A stretch of 64,000 nucleotides of DNA from Bacillota bacterium (GCA_023415825.1 JAEZJF010000007.1:62001-126000), one strand, 5' to 3'. Shown: positions 45,422-54,854, numbered from the stretch's first letter. Translations and numbers: made by a program. The notes: generated from the sequence alone by a model not told the origin.

Positions 45422-46120
45422 TCATAATAAATATTTATTCCAATCATTTTTCTGAGGGAGTACTTTCTGAGATTCTAAAAAAATGTTTGCTTTTTTAATG
45501 AAATTTCGTAATTTTATGTATTCCTGAGGGAGCTGAATATCTGTAACAAGTTTCTTCATTCGGCATTTGCATTTGCCATTTGGATTATATAAAATGCATT
45601 CATCTTCTAAAAAATTCTTAAGCTTCCTTCTGCTGCGCGAAACGATCTTTCTAATGGCTACCGGATCTTTATCTAAAATGATCCCTATGTTCTGATATGA
45701 AAGTTGTACCATATCCTTGAACAAGTATGCCATACGACTTTCTGCATCAAGACAGTGTAATATACCCGTTAAGCACTTATCACACATCTCTTTTATCCAT
45801 ATATCTTTGTCATAGTCAATATAGCAGGGTACTTCAAGCTGATCACCATGAAAATAGCTTCTCAAAAATCTCGTTGAATAAACTTTCTCATTTTGAGAAT
45901 AGCGCATAGCTGCGTGGTAAGTAACTGTATAGATCCATGTCGATATTTTGGAGGCCCCTTTGAACGCCGGAAGTCCTTTTATTATTTCTGCCCAGGCCTC
46001 CTGTGCAGCATCCTTCGCATCTTCCTCATTTTTAATCATCCGGCGGCAAATGGATGAAACCAATGCTCCGTAACGATTAACAATTTCATCAGTATTATCT
46101 GTAAATAGACTTTCTTCCAA
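45422..46120 (-). CDS. Sigma-70 family (ECF-type) RNA polymerase sigma factor
   Basis: A 232-residue sigma factor. Region 2 is found around DAAQEAWAEIIKGLPAFKGASKISTWIYTVTYHAAMR and region 4 around SYQNIGIILDKDPVAIRKIVSRSRRKLKNFL. After region 4 a tail of about 55 residues begins CILYNPNGKCKCRMKKLV, with three Cys that may bind metal or sense redox state. The start is ATG 46120. No anti-sigma gene of a known type lies next to it. Its targets and signal are unknown. Confidence 0.88.
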   Translation of the reverse strand: MEESLFTDNTDEIVNRYGALVSSICRRMIKNEEDAKDAAQEAWAEIIKGLPAFKGASKISTWIYTVTYHAAMRYSQNEKVYSTRFLRSYFHGDQLEVPCYIDYDKDIWIKEMCDKCLTGILHCLDAESRMAYLFKDMVQLSYQNIGIILDKDPVAIRKIVSRSRRKLKNFLEDECILYNPNGKCKCRMKKLVTDIQLPQEYIKLRNFIKKANIFLESQKVLPQKNDWNKYLL

Positions 46121-46164
46121 AAATCACTCCCCCTTCATGCTGGTCAGCAAAAGTGACTTTACAC

Positions 46165-47514
46165 TTACTTGGCGTCAATCACTTTTTTATAGGGTGCAAT
46201 CATACCTTCATTGAGACGGTTGCCCATCTTTTTCTTGACCGCCGGGCTTGACAACAGCTTGCCTACCAGCTTCATCTTAAGAATTGTCCCCCTCTTCTTC
46301 TGGGGGAAGTCATACATTCCATGTGCCTTATAGAATTGATGATCGGCTCTCATCATACCTCGCATTACATAAATAAGGTCACGGAATATCTTCATTCCTC
46401 CAACACCGTAGAAGTTCTGCGGAAGCACCAGCTTATTCTTAAGTGCAAAGCTAAGGGTCTTTGAGAGCCTCTCTATGCCTGCCCTATCTGTTGCAATACC
46501 CGCCAGATAGTTATGACCGACCTCACTGCGGCCTTCGATAATCATCTTTAGATTGGCTTCATTTGATAAGTCACCATTGACGAGATACCCTATCGGCATA
46601 CCCATGGTCACGGTACGGTGTCCATTGCAGAACTGCCTGTCATCATAGCATTTGAAGCTTGCACCCATAGAATGATCTTTTATAGTAAATGCGTATACCA
46701 GTGCAACAGCCTTCTGAATATCATTCCGCAAGAATTCATCAAAATTATCCTTATAGATGCACTTACCTGTAACAGCACAGTTAAAGCATCCCAAACAGCC
46801 GCCTTTAAAAGGATATTCGCGAATATTGACAACTCTTGTGCTATGGGGATATAATTTTCGAAACTCAGCAATCATTTCCGTCAAGCGGTCATCCTCAGGC
46901 TCACAGTTTGTAACGATGACCGTATCATTGCATTCATTACTGGGCTGACTGATCCCGCTGTAATCCATTTTATCGCCTTTAATGGGTACACTTTCTTCAG
47001 GCTGCTTTTCATGAGCATTAGCGGTATGTTCATATAGGCCTTCCTCATAGCAGAAACATACGTATTCCCAGAATTGTATGGCATCCTTCTGGCCGCTTGG
47101 TACCAGCAGGTCATCCATATCGGCAGAAAGTCCTTTTATGTACTTAAGCCCCAGATCATTACAGTTCTCCTCTATGTATTTATGTGCAGTAACATCATAG
47201 AAATGTTTGGAGGTCGTAAGCTGTGTCGCAAACTTTCCACTTATATCAGCTCCTGATTCTTTAAGCAGTTCAATAAATCGGTGGAGCTGGTAAGGTGCAA
47301 TGAAGGTATAAACAGGATATGAAAAAAGGATGATATCCGATGCATAAATGACATTTAGTGCATTGCTCAGATCCTTCTCCAATGCCCTTATGCTTTTACC
47401 AACATTGATGATATTGAATTGGCAGTTTGGGAATTTTTTCTGAATAAACAGGACCGTTTGTAATGTAATGCTGTACTCTCCCTTGGGACTTCCGTTTAAA
47501 ACTGCTACTTTCAT
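46165..47514 (-). CDS. Two-domain NAD(P)H:FMN oxidoreductase/flavodoxin-like protein
   Basis: A 449-residue protein with two flavodoxin-like folds. The first (about 1-155) begins MKVAVLNGSPKGEYSITLQT, the phosphate-binding loop of FMN reductases. The second (about 195-360) begins DTVIVTNCEPEDDRLTEM, a degenerate loop, and carries the Cys motif GCLGCFNCAVTGKC typical of iron-sulfur flavoproteins. The C-terminal region is basic. It sits 10 bases past the single-domain PII-like gene. It may supply or sense electrons for the system; partner and substrate are unknown. Confidence 0.82.
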   Translation of the reverse strand: MKVAVLNGSPKGEYSITLQTVLFIQKKFPNCQFNIINVGKSIRALEKDLSNALNVIYASDIILFSYPVYTFIAPYQLHRFIELLKESGADISGKFATQLTTSKHFYDVTAHKYIEENCNDLGLKYIKGLSADMDDLLVPSGQKDAIQFWEYVCFCYEEGLYEHTANAHEKQPEESVPIKGDKMDYSGISQPSNECNDTVIVTNCEPEDDRLTEMIAEFRKLYPHSTRVVNIREYPFKGGCLGCFNCAVTGKCIYKDNFDEFLRNDIQKAVALVYAFTIKDHSMGASFKCYDDRQFCNGHRTVTMGMPIGYLVNGDLSNEANLKMIIEGRSEVGHNYLAGIATDRAGIERLSKTLSFALKNKLVLPQNFYGVGGMKIFRDLIYVMRGMMRADHQFYKAHGMYDFPQKKRGTILKMKLVGKLLSSPAVKKKMGNRLNEGMIAPYKKVIDAK

Positions 47515-47523
47515 ATAAACCTC

Positions 47524-47835
47524 TTATTCAGCCTGCACATCATCTTCAACGCACTGTACCGGCAAAATATAAATGGAACCGCTGCGTTTGCAGTTCTCTA
47601 AAAATTCATCGTGAATCCTGCTGCAAATGGCATCCGTAACTTCCTGGGTCGCAGTTATCATCACGACATCCTCTTCCGGCTCAACTTTAAAGCTAAACAA
47701 GCCTTCCTTGGCAGATTGCCCCAACCCCCGGGCACGGAAAATAGTAGCTCCGGTGGCTCCAGCTTCATGAGCCGACTCAATCACCTTTTCAGCATATCCC
47801 AGCGGTACAATTGCTATCATCATAAAATTATCCAT
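47524..47835 (-). CDS. PII-like signalling protein, single domain
   Basis: A 103-residue protein of the nitrogen-regulatory PII fold. MIAIVPLGYAEKVIESAHEAGATGATIFRARG matches the beta-alpha-beta start, in which PII proteins normally have VGxxGxTVxxxxG. Afterwards FKVEPEEDVVMITATQEVTDAICSRI matches the second half. The classical uridylylation tyrosine loop is absent, so this is not GlnB/GlnK but a PII-like regulator. It probably binds a small nucleotide and controls the membrane protein at 48542. ATG 47835 follows AGGAGG. Confidence 0.82.
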   Translation of the reverse strand: MDNFMMIAIVPLGYAEKVIESAHEAGATGATIFRARGLGQSAKEGLFSFKVEPEEDVVMITATQEVTDAICSRIHDEFLENCKRSGSIYILPVQCVEDDVQAE

Positions 47836-47846
47836 AGAATGACCTC

Positions 47847-48539
47847 CTACCTGTTGCCGGCATCCCGGAACAAACCAACGGTCTTGCCGACACCAATCTT
47901 GATCAAAAGCCCTTTATTCGCCTGGTTGAGTTGCAGTTGCTTGTTTAGGAGGACTGCCAACTGATTTGCACGATTACTTTCCATTAACATCAACACGGCT
48001 TCCTTCTCCGGTTCCACGATCATATCCAATACAGTATTGAGTTTGCTGGCAGAACCACGGGCTTTAATAATGGTGCCCCCATAGCAGCCTGCATCTTGGC
48101 TGATTTGAATTACCCCCTCTGCCTTGCCTTTGTCTACGATAAGGAATAAAACGGTATACTCACATTCATTATTTTTAGGTAAATGACTGTTGCTCCATTT
48201 TATTGCATTATCCCTTTTCATTTTTAGCACACCGGCAAGAGGCATGGTAAAGGCTATACCATGATGGGGCCTTTCAAAATGAAATTTCATATTCAGCTGG
48301 TCCAGAATTTCGGCTTCCCTGGCAGAAGGCACAACAATCAAAAGAATCTCTTTAGCGACTTCATTCATTTCAATGAACTGTAGCAAATTGTTCTTCATCG
48401 TACCTTTCCCCAAAAAACAGCTTACATCTCTTGCACCCTTTTCCCGTGCGAAGTCCAGTATCTTGCTTGCTTTTCCGCGGTTCACAATAATAGTCAACAG
48501 ACTAAAGGATATATCATTCGACATTCCATGGTTCAACAT
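47847..48539 (-). CDS. PII-like signalling protein, two domains
   Basis: A 230-residue protein with two PII-like units (about 10-105 and 125-220). FSLLTIIVNRGKASKILDFAREKGARDVSCFLGKG and YTVLFLIVDKGKAEGVIQISQDAGCYGGTIIKARG are the two equivalent starts. Two units in one chain would make a trimer-like assembly from fewer chains, or may join with the single-domain protein. The start follows GAGGAA that is part of the DUF1538 stop region; the two genes are separated by only two bases. Its role as a regulator of the DUF1538 protein is inference from position. Confidence 0.8.
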   Translation of the reverse strand: MLNHGMSNDISFSLLTIIVNRGKASKILDFAREKGARDVSCFLGKGTMKNNLLQFIEMNEVAKEILLIVVPSAREAEILDQLNMKFHFERPHHGIAFTMPLAGVLKMKRDNAIKWSNSHLPKNNECEYTVLFLIVDKGKAEGVIQISQDAGCYGGTIIKARGSASKLNTVLDMIVEPEKEAVLMLMESNRANQLAVLLNKQLQLNQANKGLLIKIGVGKTVGLFRDAGNR

Positions 48540-48541
48540 GA

Positions 48542-50050
48542 TTATATTTCCTCCACATCATCATCCATTGCTTCTGCCATAAGCGGACGTGACTTCATTT
48601 TATAAATCAATCCCAGCAATTGCAGCGCAATCAAGGGTGTCATAGCAACCAGCGCAATAACACCGAATCCATCTTGTACAACACTTGCACCGGGAATATA
48701 CTCTGCAGCCCCTTGTGCAAAAGGCAATATAAAAGCCGAGGTCATGGTTCCGGCAGCAACACCCCCGGAATCATAAGCAATACCGACAAAAATATCAGGG
48801 ACTATGAAAGACAATATAATCGCGATAACCATACCTGGCAGCATTATATGCCATAGCTGAAGCTCGGGTATCACAATGCGAAGCATGGATAAACCCACAG
48901 CCGCCCCAACACCCAAGCAAAGCGTTAACAGGACTGTAATGGCTTTGATGGAACCAACCGTTTCATCTTCAATCTGACGTGTAAGGACATGTACCGACGG
49001 TTCTGCGGGAATAGTAATTATTCCAAACACCATGCCTACAACCACCAACAGCCACGGTTTCTCAAAAGCCGCCAACTGATAGCCCACCTGACGACTCGCT
49101 TCAATGAATCCGGTATTGATGCCGGTAAGAAACAGGATTAAGCCCGCATAGGTGTAGATACAGCCGATAAAAATGCGTTTCAGCTTGCTAATCGGCTGTC
49201 TTATCCAAATTAATTCGATGATGACATAAATAATTAGTATAGGCAGTATGGCTATAAGCGTCTCTTTCGCATATTGCGGAATACTTGTAAGAATATCGAG
49301 CAGCGCATTCTTGTCTACTATTTCCGCTTTCGGTAATCTCCCGGTTAATGGACCTGCGCCGGTAAGAATTCCCTGGAGCATAACAGCAACAACGGCACCG
49401 GTTGAAGCTATACCAAGCATACCAAACCCGTCGTTCTCTTCTTTTTCATGACTGCGCGTCATGCCGGAGATTCCCACTGCAAGAGCAAGAATAAATGGTA
49501 CAGAAACAGAACCTGTCGTATTCCCGGATGCATCAAAGGCAATGGCAAGGAAATCAGGCTGTGTAAAAATGCCAAGTCCTAGAATGATCAGATAAACAAC
49601 GGTCATGAAGCGATTCAAGCGAAGATTCTTTAATATTCTGTATGTTCCAAATGAGACCATAACGCCAACTCCAAGAGAAACCAGCAATACCATAAGATCT
49701 GATTGGAACCGTCCGCTTGTCACCGCTGTTACCTGACCTGCCAAAATATGCAGATCGGGTTCGGCTACAGTCACAATGAAACCAAAAAATACGCCGCCAA
49801 GTAAAACAAGCCAGAGCTTATTCGATTTTACAAGCACTCCACTGATTTGTTCCCCTATCGGAGTTATAGAAATATCAATTCCTAACAGAAAGAGTGGCAT
49901 GCCTATAATCATCAGGAGTGTGCCTATAATGAATTTGAGAATAATTGGTGTATCCAGAGGGGTTAACGTAAAAGATAAAATGATAGTAATGATGAAAATT
50001 GGAATGATTGAAAATATTACTTCCTTTATCTTTTCCAGTATTGATACCAA
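48542..50050 (-). CDS. DUF1538 membrane protein (transporter-like, duplicated)
   Basis: A 502-residue integral membrane protein with about 12-14 helices in two DUF1538 repeats. The repeats are seen as GGVFFGFIVTVAEPDLHILAGQV and GMVFGIITIPAEPSVHVLTRQI, each with an AEP-x-x-HxL block inside the membrane. FDASGNTTGSVSVPFILALAVG and YDSGGVAAGTMTSAFILPFAQG are another matching pair. The repeats look like the inverted halves of a transporter. The start is TTG 50050 with AAGGAG at seven bases. It lies between a TetR gene and two PII-like genes. The substrate is unknown. Confidence 0.88.
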   Translation of the reverse strand: MVSILEKIKEVIFSIIPIFIITIILSFTLTPLDTPIILKFIIGTLLMIIGMPLFLLGIDISITPIGEQISGVLVKSNKLWLVLLGGVFFGFIVTVAEPDLHILAGQVTAVTSGRFQSDLMVLLVSLGVGVMVSFGTYRILKNLRLNRFMTVVYLIILGLGIFTQPDFLAIAFDASGNTTGSVSVPFILALAVGISGMTRSHEKEENDGFGMLGIASTGAVVAVMLQGILTGAGPLTGRLPKAEIVDKNALLDILTSIPQYAKETLIAILPILIIYVIIELIWIRQPISKLKRIFIGCIYTYAGLILFLTGINTGFIEASRQVGYQLAAFEKPWLLVVVGMVFGIITIPAEPSVHVLTRQIEDETVGSIKAITVLLTLCLGVGAAVGLSMLRIVIPELQLWHIMLPGMVIAIILSFIVPDIFVGIAYDSGGVAAGTMTSAFILPFAQGAAEYIPGASVVQDGFGVIALVAMTPLIALQLLGLIYKMKSRPLMAEAMDDDVEEI

Positions 50051-50066
50051 TTTGTTACTCCTTCAC

Positions 50067-50681
50067 TTAGTTACTTTTTTCAGTTGAGAAACTTTTGAGT
50101 GCCAAGGAATGGACCGCCGCAGGAATAATAATTTTTGCCACAAAATGAGCCATTTCTTCCGGTGGCTGTTTCCGACCGGTTTTTAGCCATGTTTCAAGTA
50201 AGCCAATATAACCGTTGATAATAAATGAATTAAATAACTCGTATTCGGCTGATCCCAAAAGCGAACCGGCTGCTTTCCATGCGTCTGAACATTTGTCATC
50301 GACGAGCTTTTTCAGGCGCTGAATAAATGCCATATCACCATTATGTCCAAGCATAATTTCGCATATTACAGCATTTTCATCAAAAAAGGAAAATACATTT
50401 GTGAGAATATTCGAAGCATCTACATCTGGTAAAACAGAGACTTTTATATCATTGATGATATAATTGAATTCAGTAAAAAAGTCTTCTTCAAGCTTTTTTA
50501 GCATATCAAAAATATCAGCGTAATGGTAATAGAACGTTCCTCGATTTATATCCACAAGACTGCACAACTCTTGTACAGTAATTTCAGACGCAGGTTTTTC
50601 TCGCAGTAAAGTGATAAGACCTTCTCTTAACCTTTTCTTTGTATTTTTTACGCTCCGGTTTTCGCATCCTTTTGATTTCAT
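50067..50681 (-). CDS. TetR/AcrR family regulator
   Basis: A 204-residue TetR protein with the HTH ITVQELCSLVDINRGTFYYHYADIFDMLKKLE. The gene is 16 bases upstream of DUF1538 and points the same way, and is divergent from the ABC exporter at 50830. The start at 50681 is preceded by a purine-rich run. A palindrome at 50694-50709 is a plausible operator between the two transcription units, so it may control both. Confidence 0.92.
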   Translation of the reverse strand: MKSKGCENRSVKNTKKRLREGLITLLREKPASEITVQELCSLVDINRGTFYYHYADIFDMLKKLEEDFFTEFNYIINDIKVSVLPDVDASNILTNVFSFFDENAVICEIMLGHNGDMAFIQRLKKLVDDKCSDAWKAAGSLLGSAEYELFNSFIINGYIGLLETWLKTGRKQPPEEMAHFVAKIIIPAAVHSLALKSFSTEKSN

Positions 50682-50693
50682 TAAAAATCACCT

Positions 50694-50709
50694 ATTCGTT
50701 TAAACAAAT
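50694..50709. promoter_or_regulatory. Candidate TetR operator ATTCGTTTAAACAAAT
   Basis: A 16-bp near-perfect palindrome (GTTTAAAC core, 14 of 16 bases symmetric) just upstream of the TetR start and about 30 bp before the -35 box of the exporter operon. Its core resembles the GTTTAAGC sites at 2732 and 2775. Confidence 0.6.
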
Positions 50710-50738
50710 GGCTTTAGTTCTGTTGAAATTCATTCATT

Positions 50739-50767
50739 TTGAAAAAAAGCTGTATATTTGATATTGT
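50739..50767 (+). promoter_or_regulatory. Promoter of ABC exporter operon
   Basis: TTGAAA (50739-50744), 17-bp spacer, TATTGT (50762-50767). The next ribosome site GGAGG is at 50821. Confidence 0.65.
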
Positions 50768-50829
50768 TTATATTTATGCTAAACTTAATTCTAGTGCAAA
50801 TTTCAACACTTGTCAAATATGGAGGCAGC

Positions 50830-51534
50830 ATGAGTACATTTGTTAGCTTTGAAAATGTAGATAAAGTATATCGTTCCGGGGACGTTAAAGTTACAGCTTT
50901 GCATAGTGCATCTTTTGAGATAGAAAGAGGAGAAATATGCGTCATTGTCGGACAGTCCGGAGCCGGAAAAACAACACTGTTGAATATCCTGGGAGGCATG
51001 GATACCCCGACCTCCGGTGGAATACGGATAGGCGATAAGGAGATTTCCACCCATAATAAGCATCAATTGACGGCGTTTCGCCGTGAGGATATTGGCTTTG
51101 TATTTCAATTTTATAATCTTATGCCCAATCTTACAGCACTTGAGAATGTGGAAATCGTTACTCAAATGATAAAAGATCCCTCACCTGCAGACCAGGTGCT
51201 TCAAGATGTCGGTCTGGGTGATCGGCTTGATAATTTTCCTGCACAGCTTTCAGGCGGTGAACAGCAGCGTGTAGCCATTGCAAGGGCTTTAGCAAAAAAT
51301 CCGAAATTACTGCTTTGTGATGAACCAACTGGAGCTTTGGATTACCAGACCGGCAGGCAAATATTGCAGTTGCTGCAGGATCAAAGCCGCAGAAATGGCA
51401 TGACGGTTGTCATAGTCACACATAATTCTGCACTGACAGAGATGGCTGACAGAATCATCCGAATGAAAAGCGGAACCATCGTTTCAGTTGAAAGAAATGA
51501 AAAAGTCACACCTATTGAGGAGATTGAATGGTAA
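50830..51534 (+). CDS. ABC transporter ATPase
   Basis: A 234-residue ATPase. Walker A is GQSGAGKTT, the signature LSGGEQQRVAIARA, Walker B LLLCDEPTGALD, and the H-loop VTHNS. It belongs to the same LolD/MacB branch as the gene at 4667. ATG 50830 follows GGAGG at 50821; the in-frame extension to 50758 lacks a ribosome site. The stop codon overlaps the permease start region. Confidence 0.93.
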   Translation: MSTFVSFENVDKVYRSGDVKVTALHSASFEIERGEICVIVGQSGAGKTTLLNILGGMDTPTSGGIRIGDKEISTHNKHQLTAFRREDIGFVFQFYNLMPNLTALENVEIVTQMIKDPSPADQVLQDVGLGDRLDNFPAQLSGGEQQRVAIARALAKNPKLLLCDEPTGALDYQTGRQILQLLQDQSRRNGMTVVIVTHNSALTEMADRIIRMKSGTIVSVERNEKVTPIEEIEW

Positions 51535-54500
51535 TGAAGCACAGCTCAGCTTGGCATAAAAACAACAGTCGTGAAATTAAACTTACATTGGAAAGATACA
51601 TTGCCATTCTTGTTATTATCGCACTTGGCACAGGCTTCTTCTCTGGCTTAAGGATTACAAAAAGCGCCATGGTAGAAACCTTTAACAACTATGTAGCAAA
51701 ATACCAAATGTATGACTACCGCTTGATTTCCACCTTGGGATTGACAAAGGAGGATGTCGAATACTTTTCAAGTCAGGACGGTACCGTCGCAAAAGGTGCC
51801 GTATCGGTGGATTTCATTGCTGATCATGGCTCGAAAAAAGAGATTGTTTTAAGAGCTCATTCCATAACGGATTCTGTCAATAAGCTTAATATTGTCTCAG
51901 GCAGAATGGCTGAGGCAAATAATGAGTGCATAGTGGATTCCCGGTACTTTTCGAAAGATGATATCGGATCTACGATTCGTGTATCGTCATCCAATGACGA
52001 GGATACGACCGACAATCTTGCATATGAGGAATATACCATTGTTGGCCTTGCTGATTCCGTCAATTATATCAGTCATGAGCGCGGAATCACTAAGATAGCT
52101 GGCGGCTCCATCAAAGCGTTTGTTTATATACCTGAAGATGGATTCTCAATGGATTTCTACACTGAAATCTTAATTAAGCTTGCCGATAACAGTGAAGTCT
52201 ACAGCGATGAATACAAAGCCTTGATTTCTTCCAAAGAATCGTATTTTGAAGAAGAATTGGCTAAAAGAGCTGATCTGCGCTATCAGAATATTTCATCGGA
52301 AGCCGATGAAAAGATCGCAGAAGCACAAAAGGATTATGATGAAGGTTATGAAAAATACCTGCTTGAAAAAGCCGATGCCATGGCCAAACTGGAAGATGCG
52401 AGGAAAAAGCTTGAGGATGCCAGAATTGAAATCCAAGAAAATGAAATAACGCTTCGTGATGGTGAAAAGAAACTAGCTTCTGCTGAAAAGGAATATAACG
52501 ATTCACTTTCAGAATACAAAAAATCTTTTTCTGAATATGAAACAAAGAAAGCAAGCACACTTGCAACCTTGGAATCACAAAAAAGTGAGGTTGACAGCAA
52601 TCACAAATCAGTTACCTCCGCCATGAAACTGATTGAAAGCAGCGAGGTATTGGAGCAGTATCATACTCTTACCGAAACAATCCGTTCCCTGGAAAGCGCG
52701 CTATCCCAAATCGGCAATCCGGAAAGTCCGGAGTATGTCAGAATTCGTGTTCAATTAGAGCAGGCAAAGACCGCTCTGGCTAACATAGAAGCTACCGGTG
52801 TCATTCAACAATATGCTGCACTGGAAAGCAATCTCATACAGCTGGATGCCGCTCAAAAAGAACTGGCGAAAGCAAAGAAAGAGGCTAAGCAACAATTCAG
52901 CAGTGCAGAATCAGAGCTGATCGCTGCTGGAGTACAATTGGATTCCGCTAAAGAGCAAATCGATACGAAGAAAAAGGAAATCCGTGATGGCTGGACTGCT
53001 TTAGAAGAGGGAAAAGCCGAGTATGAAAAAGGCCTCAAGGATTACGAAGATGGTAAAAAAGAGGCCGATGAGTCATTTGCATCAGCAGAAGAGGAACTGG
53101 CAAAGGGCAAGAAGGAAATTGATGATGCCAAAGAGGAAATCAAAGACATCTCTGAACCAAATGTCTTTGTAATGGATCGAAGCTACAATTCTGGATATGC
53201 CAGCTTTGATAATGACTCCTCCATTGTTGATGGAATTGCAAAGGTCCTTCCAATTTTCTTCTTTTTGGTGGCAGCGTTGGTTTGTTCAACTACTATGACA
53301 AGAATGGTGGATGAGCAACGTACACAAATTGGCACGTCAAAGGCTCTTGGGTACAGTAATGGTGCAATTACCAGGAAATATATTTTCTATTCAGGGAGTG
53401 CTTCCGTGCTTGGATGCATTTTCGGATACCTCCTGGGTACTAAGTACTTTCCAATGGCAATATGGACGGCTTACGGTATGTTATATGGTTTTGCTCCGAT
53501 TGTATATGTATTTGATATGGGGCTTGCAATCATCTCTTTGGTCGCTTCCTTATTGTGCTCGGCCGGTGTAACCTACCTTTCCTGTAAAAGTGAGCTGACT
53601 CAAATGCCGGCGGAGCTGATCCGCCCGAAGGCTCCAAAGTCCGGCAGGCGTGTCATTTTAGAACGCGTGCAGTTTATTTGGAACAAAATAAGTTTCCTGC
53701 ATAAGGTATCAATCCGCAATATATTGCGTTATAGAAAGAGGCTTTTGATGACCGTACTGGGCGTGGCAGGATGTGCGGCTCTGGTTTTGGCAGCTCTGGG
53801 GATCAGTGACTCCATAAGCAATATTGTTGATGACCAGTTTGATACCATCATGACCTACGACTATGACATTTACTTTTCAGAGGCACAAAGCAGGGACGAG
53901 ATACAAAAATTTACCGAAGAATACTCGGGAGAATTATCTGAATGTGTATTTGTGTCCACCGGCACCTTTGAAATATTGAGCGGGAATAGCACAAAAAAAT
54001 CCTATATCGTAGCAACCGATGATCCGGATATATCAAACATTATCGGACTCTATTCAAACGGCAAGAAGATACCCTACCCCGGGCCCGGTAAAGCGGTCAT
54101 AAATGATAAGCTGGCAAAAAACAGCAACGTATCTGTTGGAGATACGATTACAATTAAAATAAGTGATACTGAAATGGTAGACCTGGAAGTCGAGGGCATT
54201 TTTGAGAACTATATGAACAACTATATATACATGACGGGGGAAACTTATAAAACTTTGTTCGGAGAAGATCCTCTCTATAAAAGCGCTTATGCTGCAACAG
54301 AGAAAGAAGATCTCTATGCTGTCTCAGCGTTGCTGTCGAATGGCGATAAGGTTGCTTCCGTATCTGTCCTGAACGACATGCGAGGCACTGTAGATAATAT
54401 GATGCAAAGCCTGAACTATATCATCTGGCTGGTCATTGCCTGTGCAGGGGTTCTAGCCTTTGTAGTCATGTATAACCTTAACAACATTAACATTACTGAG

Positions 54501-54812
54501 CGTACCCGTGAGATTGCAACGATCAAGGTACTTGGCTTCTATGCCAAGGAAACCCATTCCTATATTTTCAGGGAAACCCTTCTTCTGACGGCAATCGGTG
54601 CTTTATTGGGATTAGGCCTCGGTAAATTACTTCACAAATGGATCATGAGCCAAATTATTGTAGAAGCCATGACCTTTAAGGAGCAAATATTCCCGGTGAG
54701 TTATATCAGTGCTGTCGTTGTTACATTTATTCTTACATTTTTAGTAAGCTTAATGCTTAGAAGAAAAATAAATAATATCAATATGGCTGAATCATTAAAA
54801 TCAGTTGAATAA
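51528..54812 (+). CDS. FtsX-like ABC permease with long coiled-coil domain
   Basis: A 1094-residue permease. A first transmembrane helix (about 25-45) leads to an extracellular domain with an inserted helical hairpin of about 280 residues (256-539). The hairpin is rich in Glu, Lys and Ala (for example AQKDYDEGYEKYLLEK, AKKEAKQQFSSAESEL). Three helices (about 565-680) make the first FtsX block. A further helix near 745 precedes a second extracellular domain, and the final block lies near 960-1085. ATG 51528 overlaps the ATPase stop; ATG 51534 is also possible. A coiled coil of this type may reach through the cell wall to contact a partner, as FtsX-type systems do. The TetR at 50067 probably regulates it. 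Confidence 0.9.
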   Translation: MVMKHSSAWHKNNSREIKLTLERYIAILVIIALGTGFFSGLRITKSAMVETFNNYVAKYQMYDYRLISTLGLTKEDVEYFSSQDGTVAKGAVSVDFIADHGSKKEIVLRAHSITDSVNKLNIVSGRMAEANNECIVDSRYFSKDDIGSTIRVSSSNDEDTTDNLAYEEYTIVGLADSVNYISHERGITKIAGGSIKAFVYIPEDGFSMDFYTEILIKLADNSEVYSDEYKALISSKESYFEEELAKRADLRYQNISSEADEKIAEAQKDYDEGYEKYLLEKADAMAKLEDARKKLEDARIEIQENEITLRDGEKKLASAEKEYNDSLSEYKKSFSEYETKKASTLATLESQKSEVDSNHKSVTSAMKLIESSEVLEQYHTLTETIRSLESALSQIGNPESPEYVRIRVQLEQAKTALANIEATGVIQQYAALESNLIQLDAAQKELAKAKKEAKQQFSSAESELIAAGVQLDSAKEQIDTKKKEIRDGWTALEEGKAEYEKGLKDYEDGKKEADESFASAEEELAKGKKEIDDAKEEIKDISEPNVFVMDRSYNSGYASFDNDSSIVDGIAKVLPIFFFLVAALVCSTTMTRMVDEQRTQIGTSKALGYSNGAITRKYIFYSGSASVLGCIFGYLLGTKYFPMAIWTAYGMLYGFAPIVYVFDMGLAIISLVASLLCSAGVTYLSCKSELTQMPAELIRPKAPKSGRRVILERVQFIWNKISFLHKVSIRNILRYRKRLLMTVLGVAGCAALVLAALGISDSISNIVDDQFDTIMTYDYDIYFSEAQSRDEIQKFTEEYSGELSECVFVSTGTFEILSGNSTKKSYIVATDDPDISNIIGLYSNGKKIPYPGPGKAVINDKLAKNSNVSVGDTITIKISDTEMVDLEVEGIFENYMNNYIYMTGETYKTLFGEDPLYKSAYAATEKEDLYAVSALLSNGDKVASVSVLNDMRGTVDNMMQSLNYIIWLVIACAGVLAFVVMYNLNNINITERTREIATIKVLGFYAKETHSYIFRETLLLTAIGALLGLGLGKLLHKWIMSQIIVEAMTFKEQIFPVSYISAVVVTFILTFLVSLMLRRKINNINMAESLKSVE

Positions 54813-54820
54813 GCTAGATA

Positions 54821-54847
54821 ACGAGCCCTTTATGGGGCTCGTTTTTT
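54821..54847. terminator. Terminator of the exporter operon, bidirectional
   Basis: ACGAGCCC pairs with GGGCTCGT across a short loop and is followed by TTTTTTG. The opposing PP2C gene ends at 54855, so the hairpin can serve both strands. Confidence 0.85.
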
Positions 54848-54854
54848 GTTAGTA

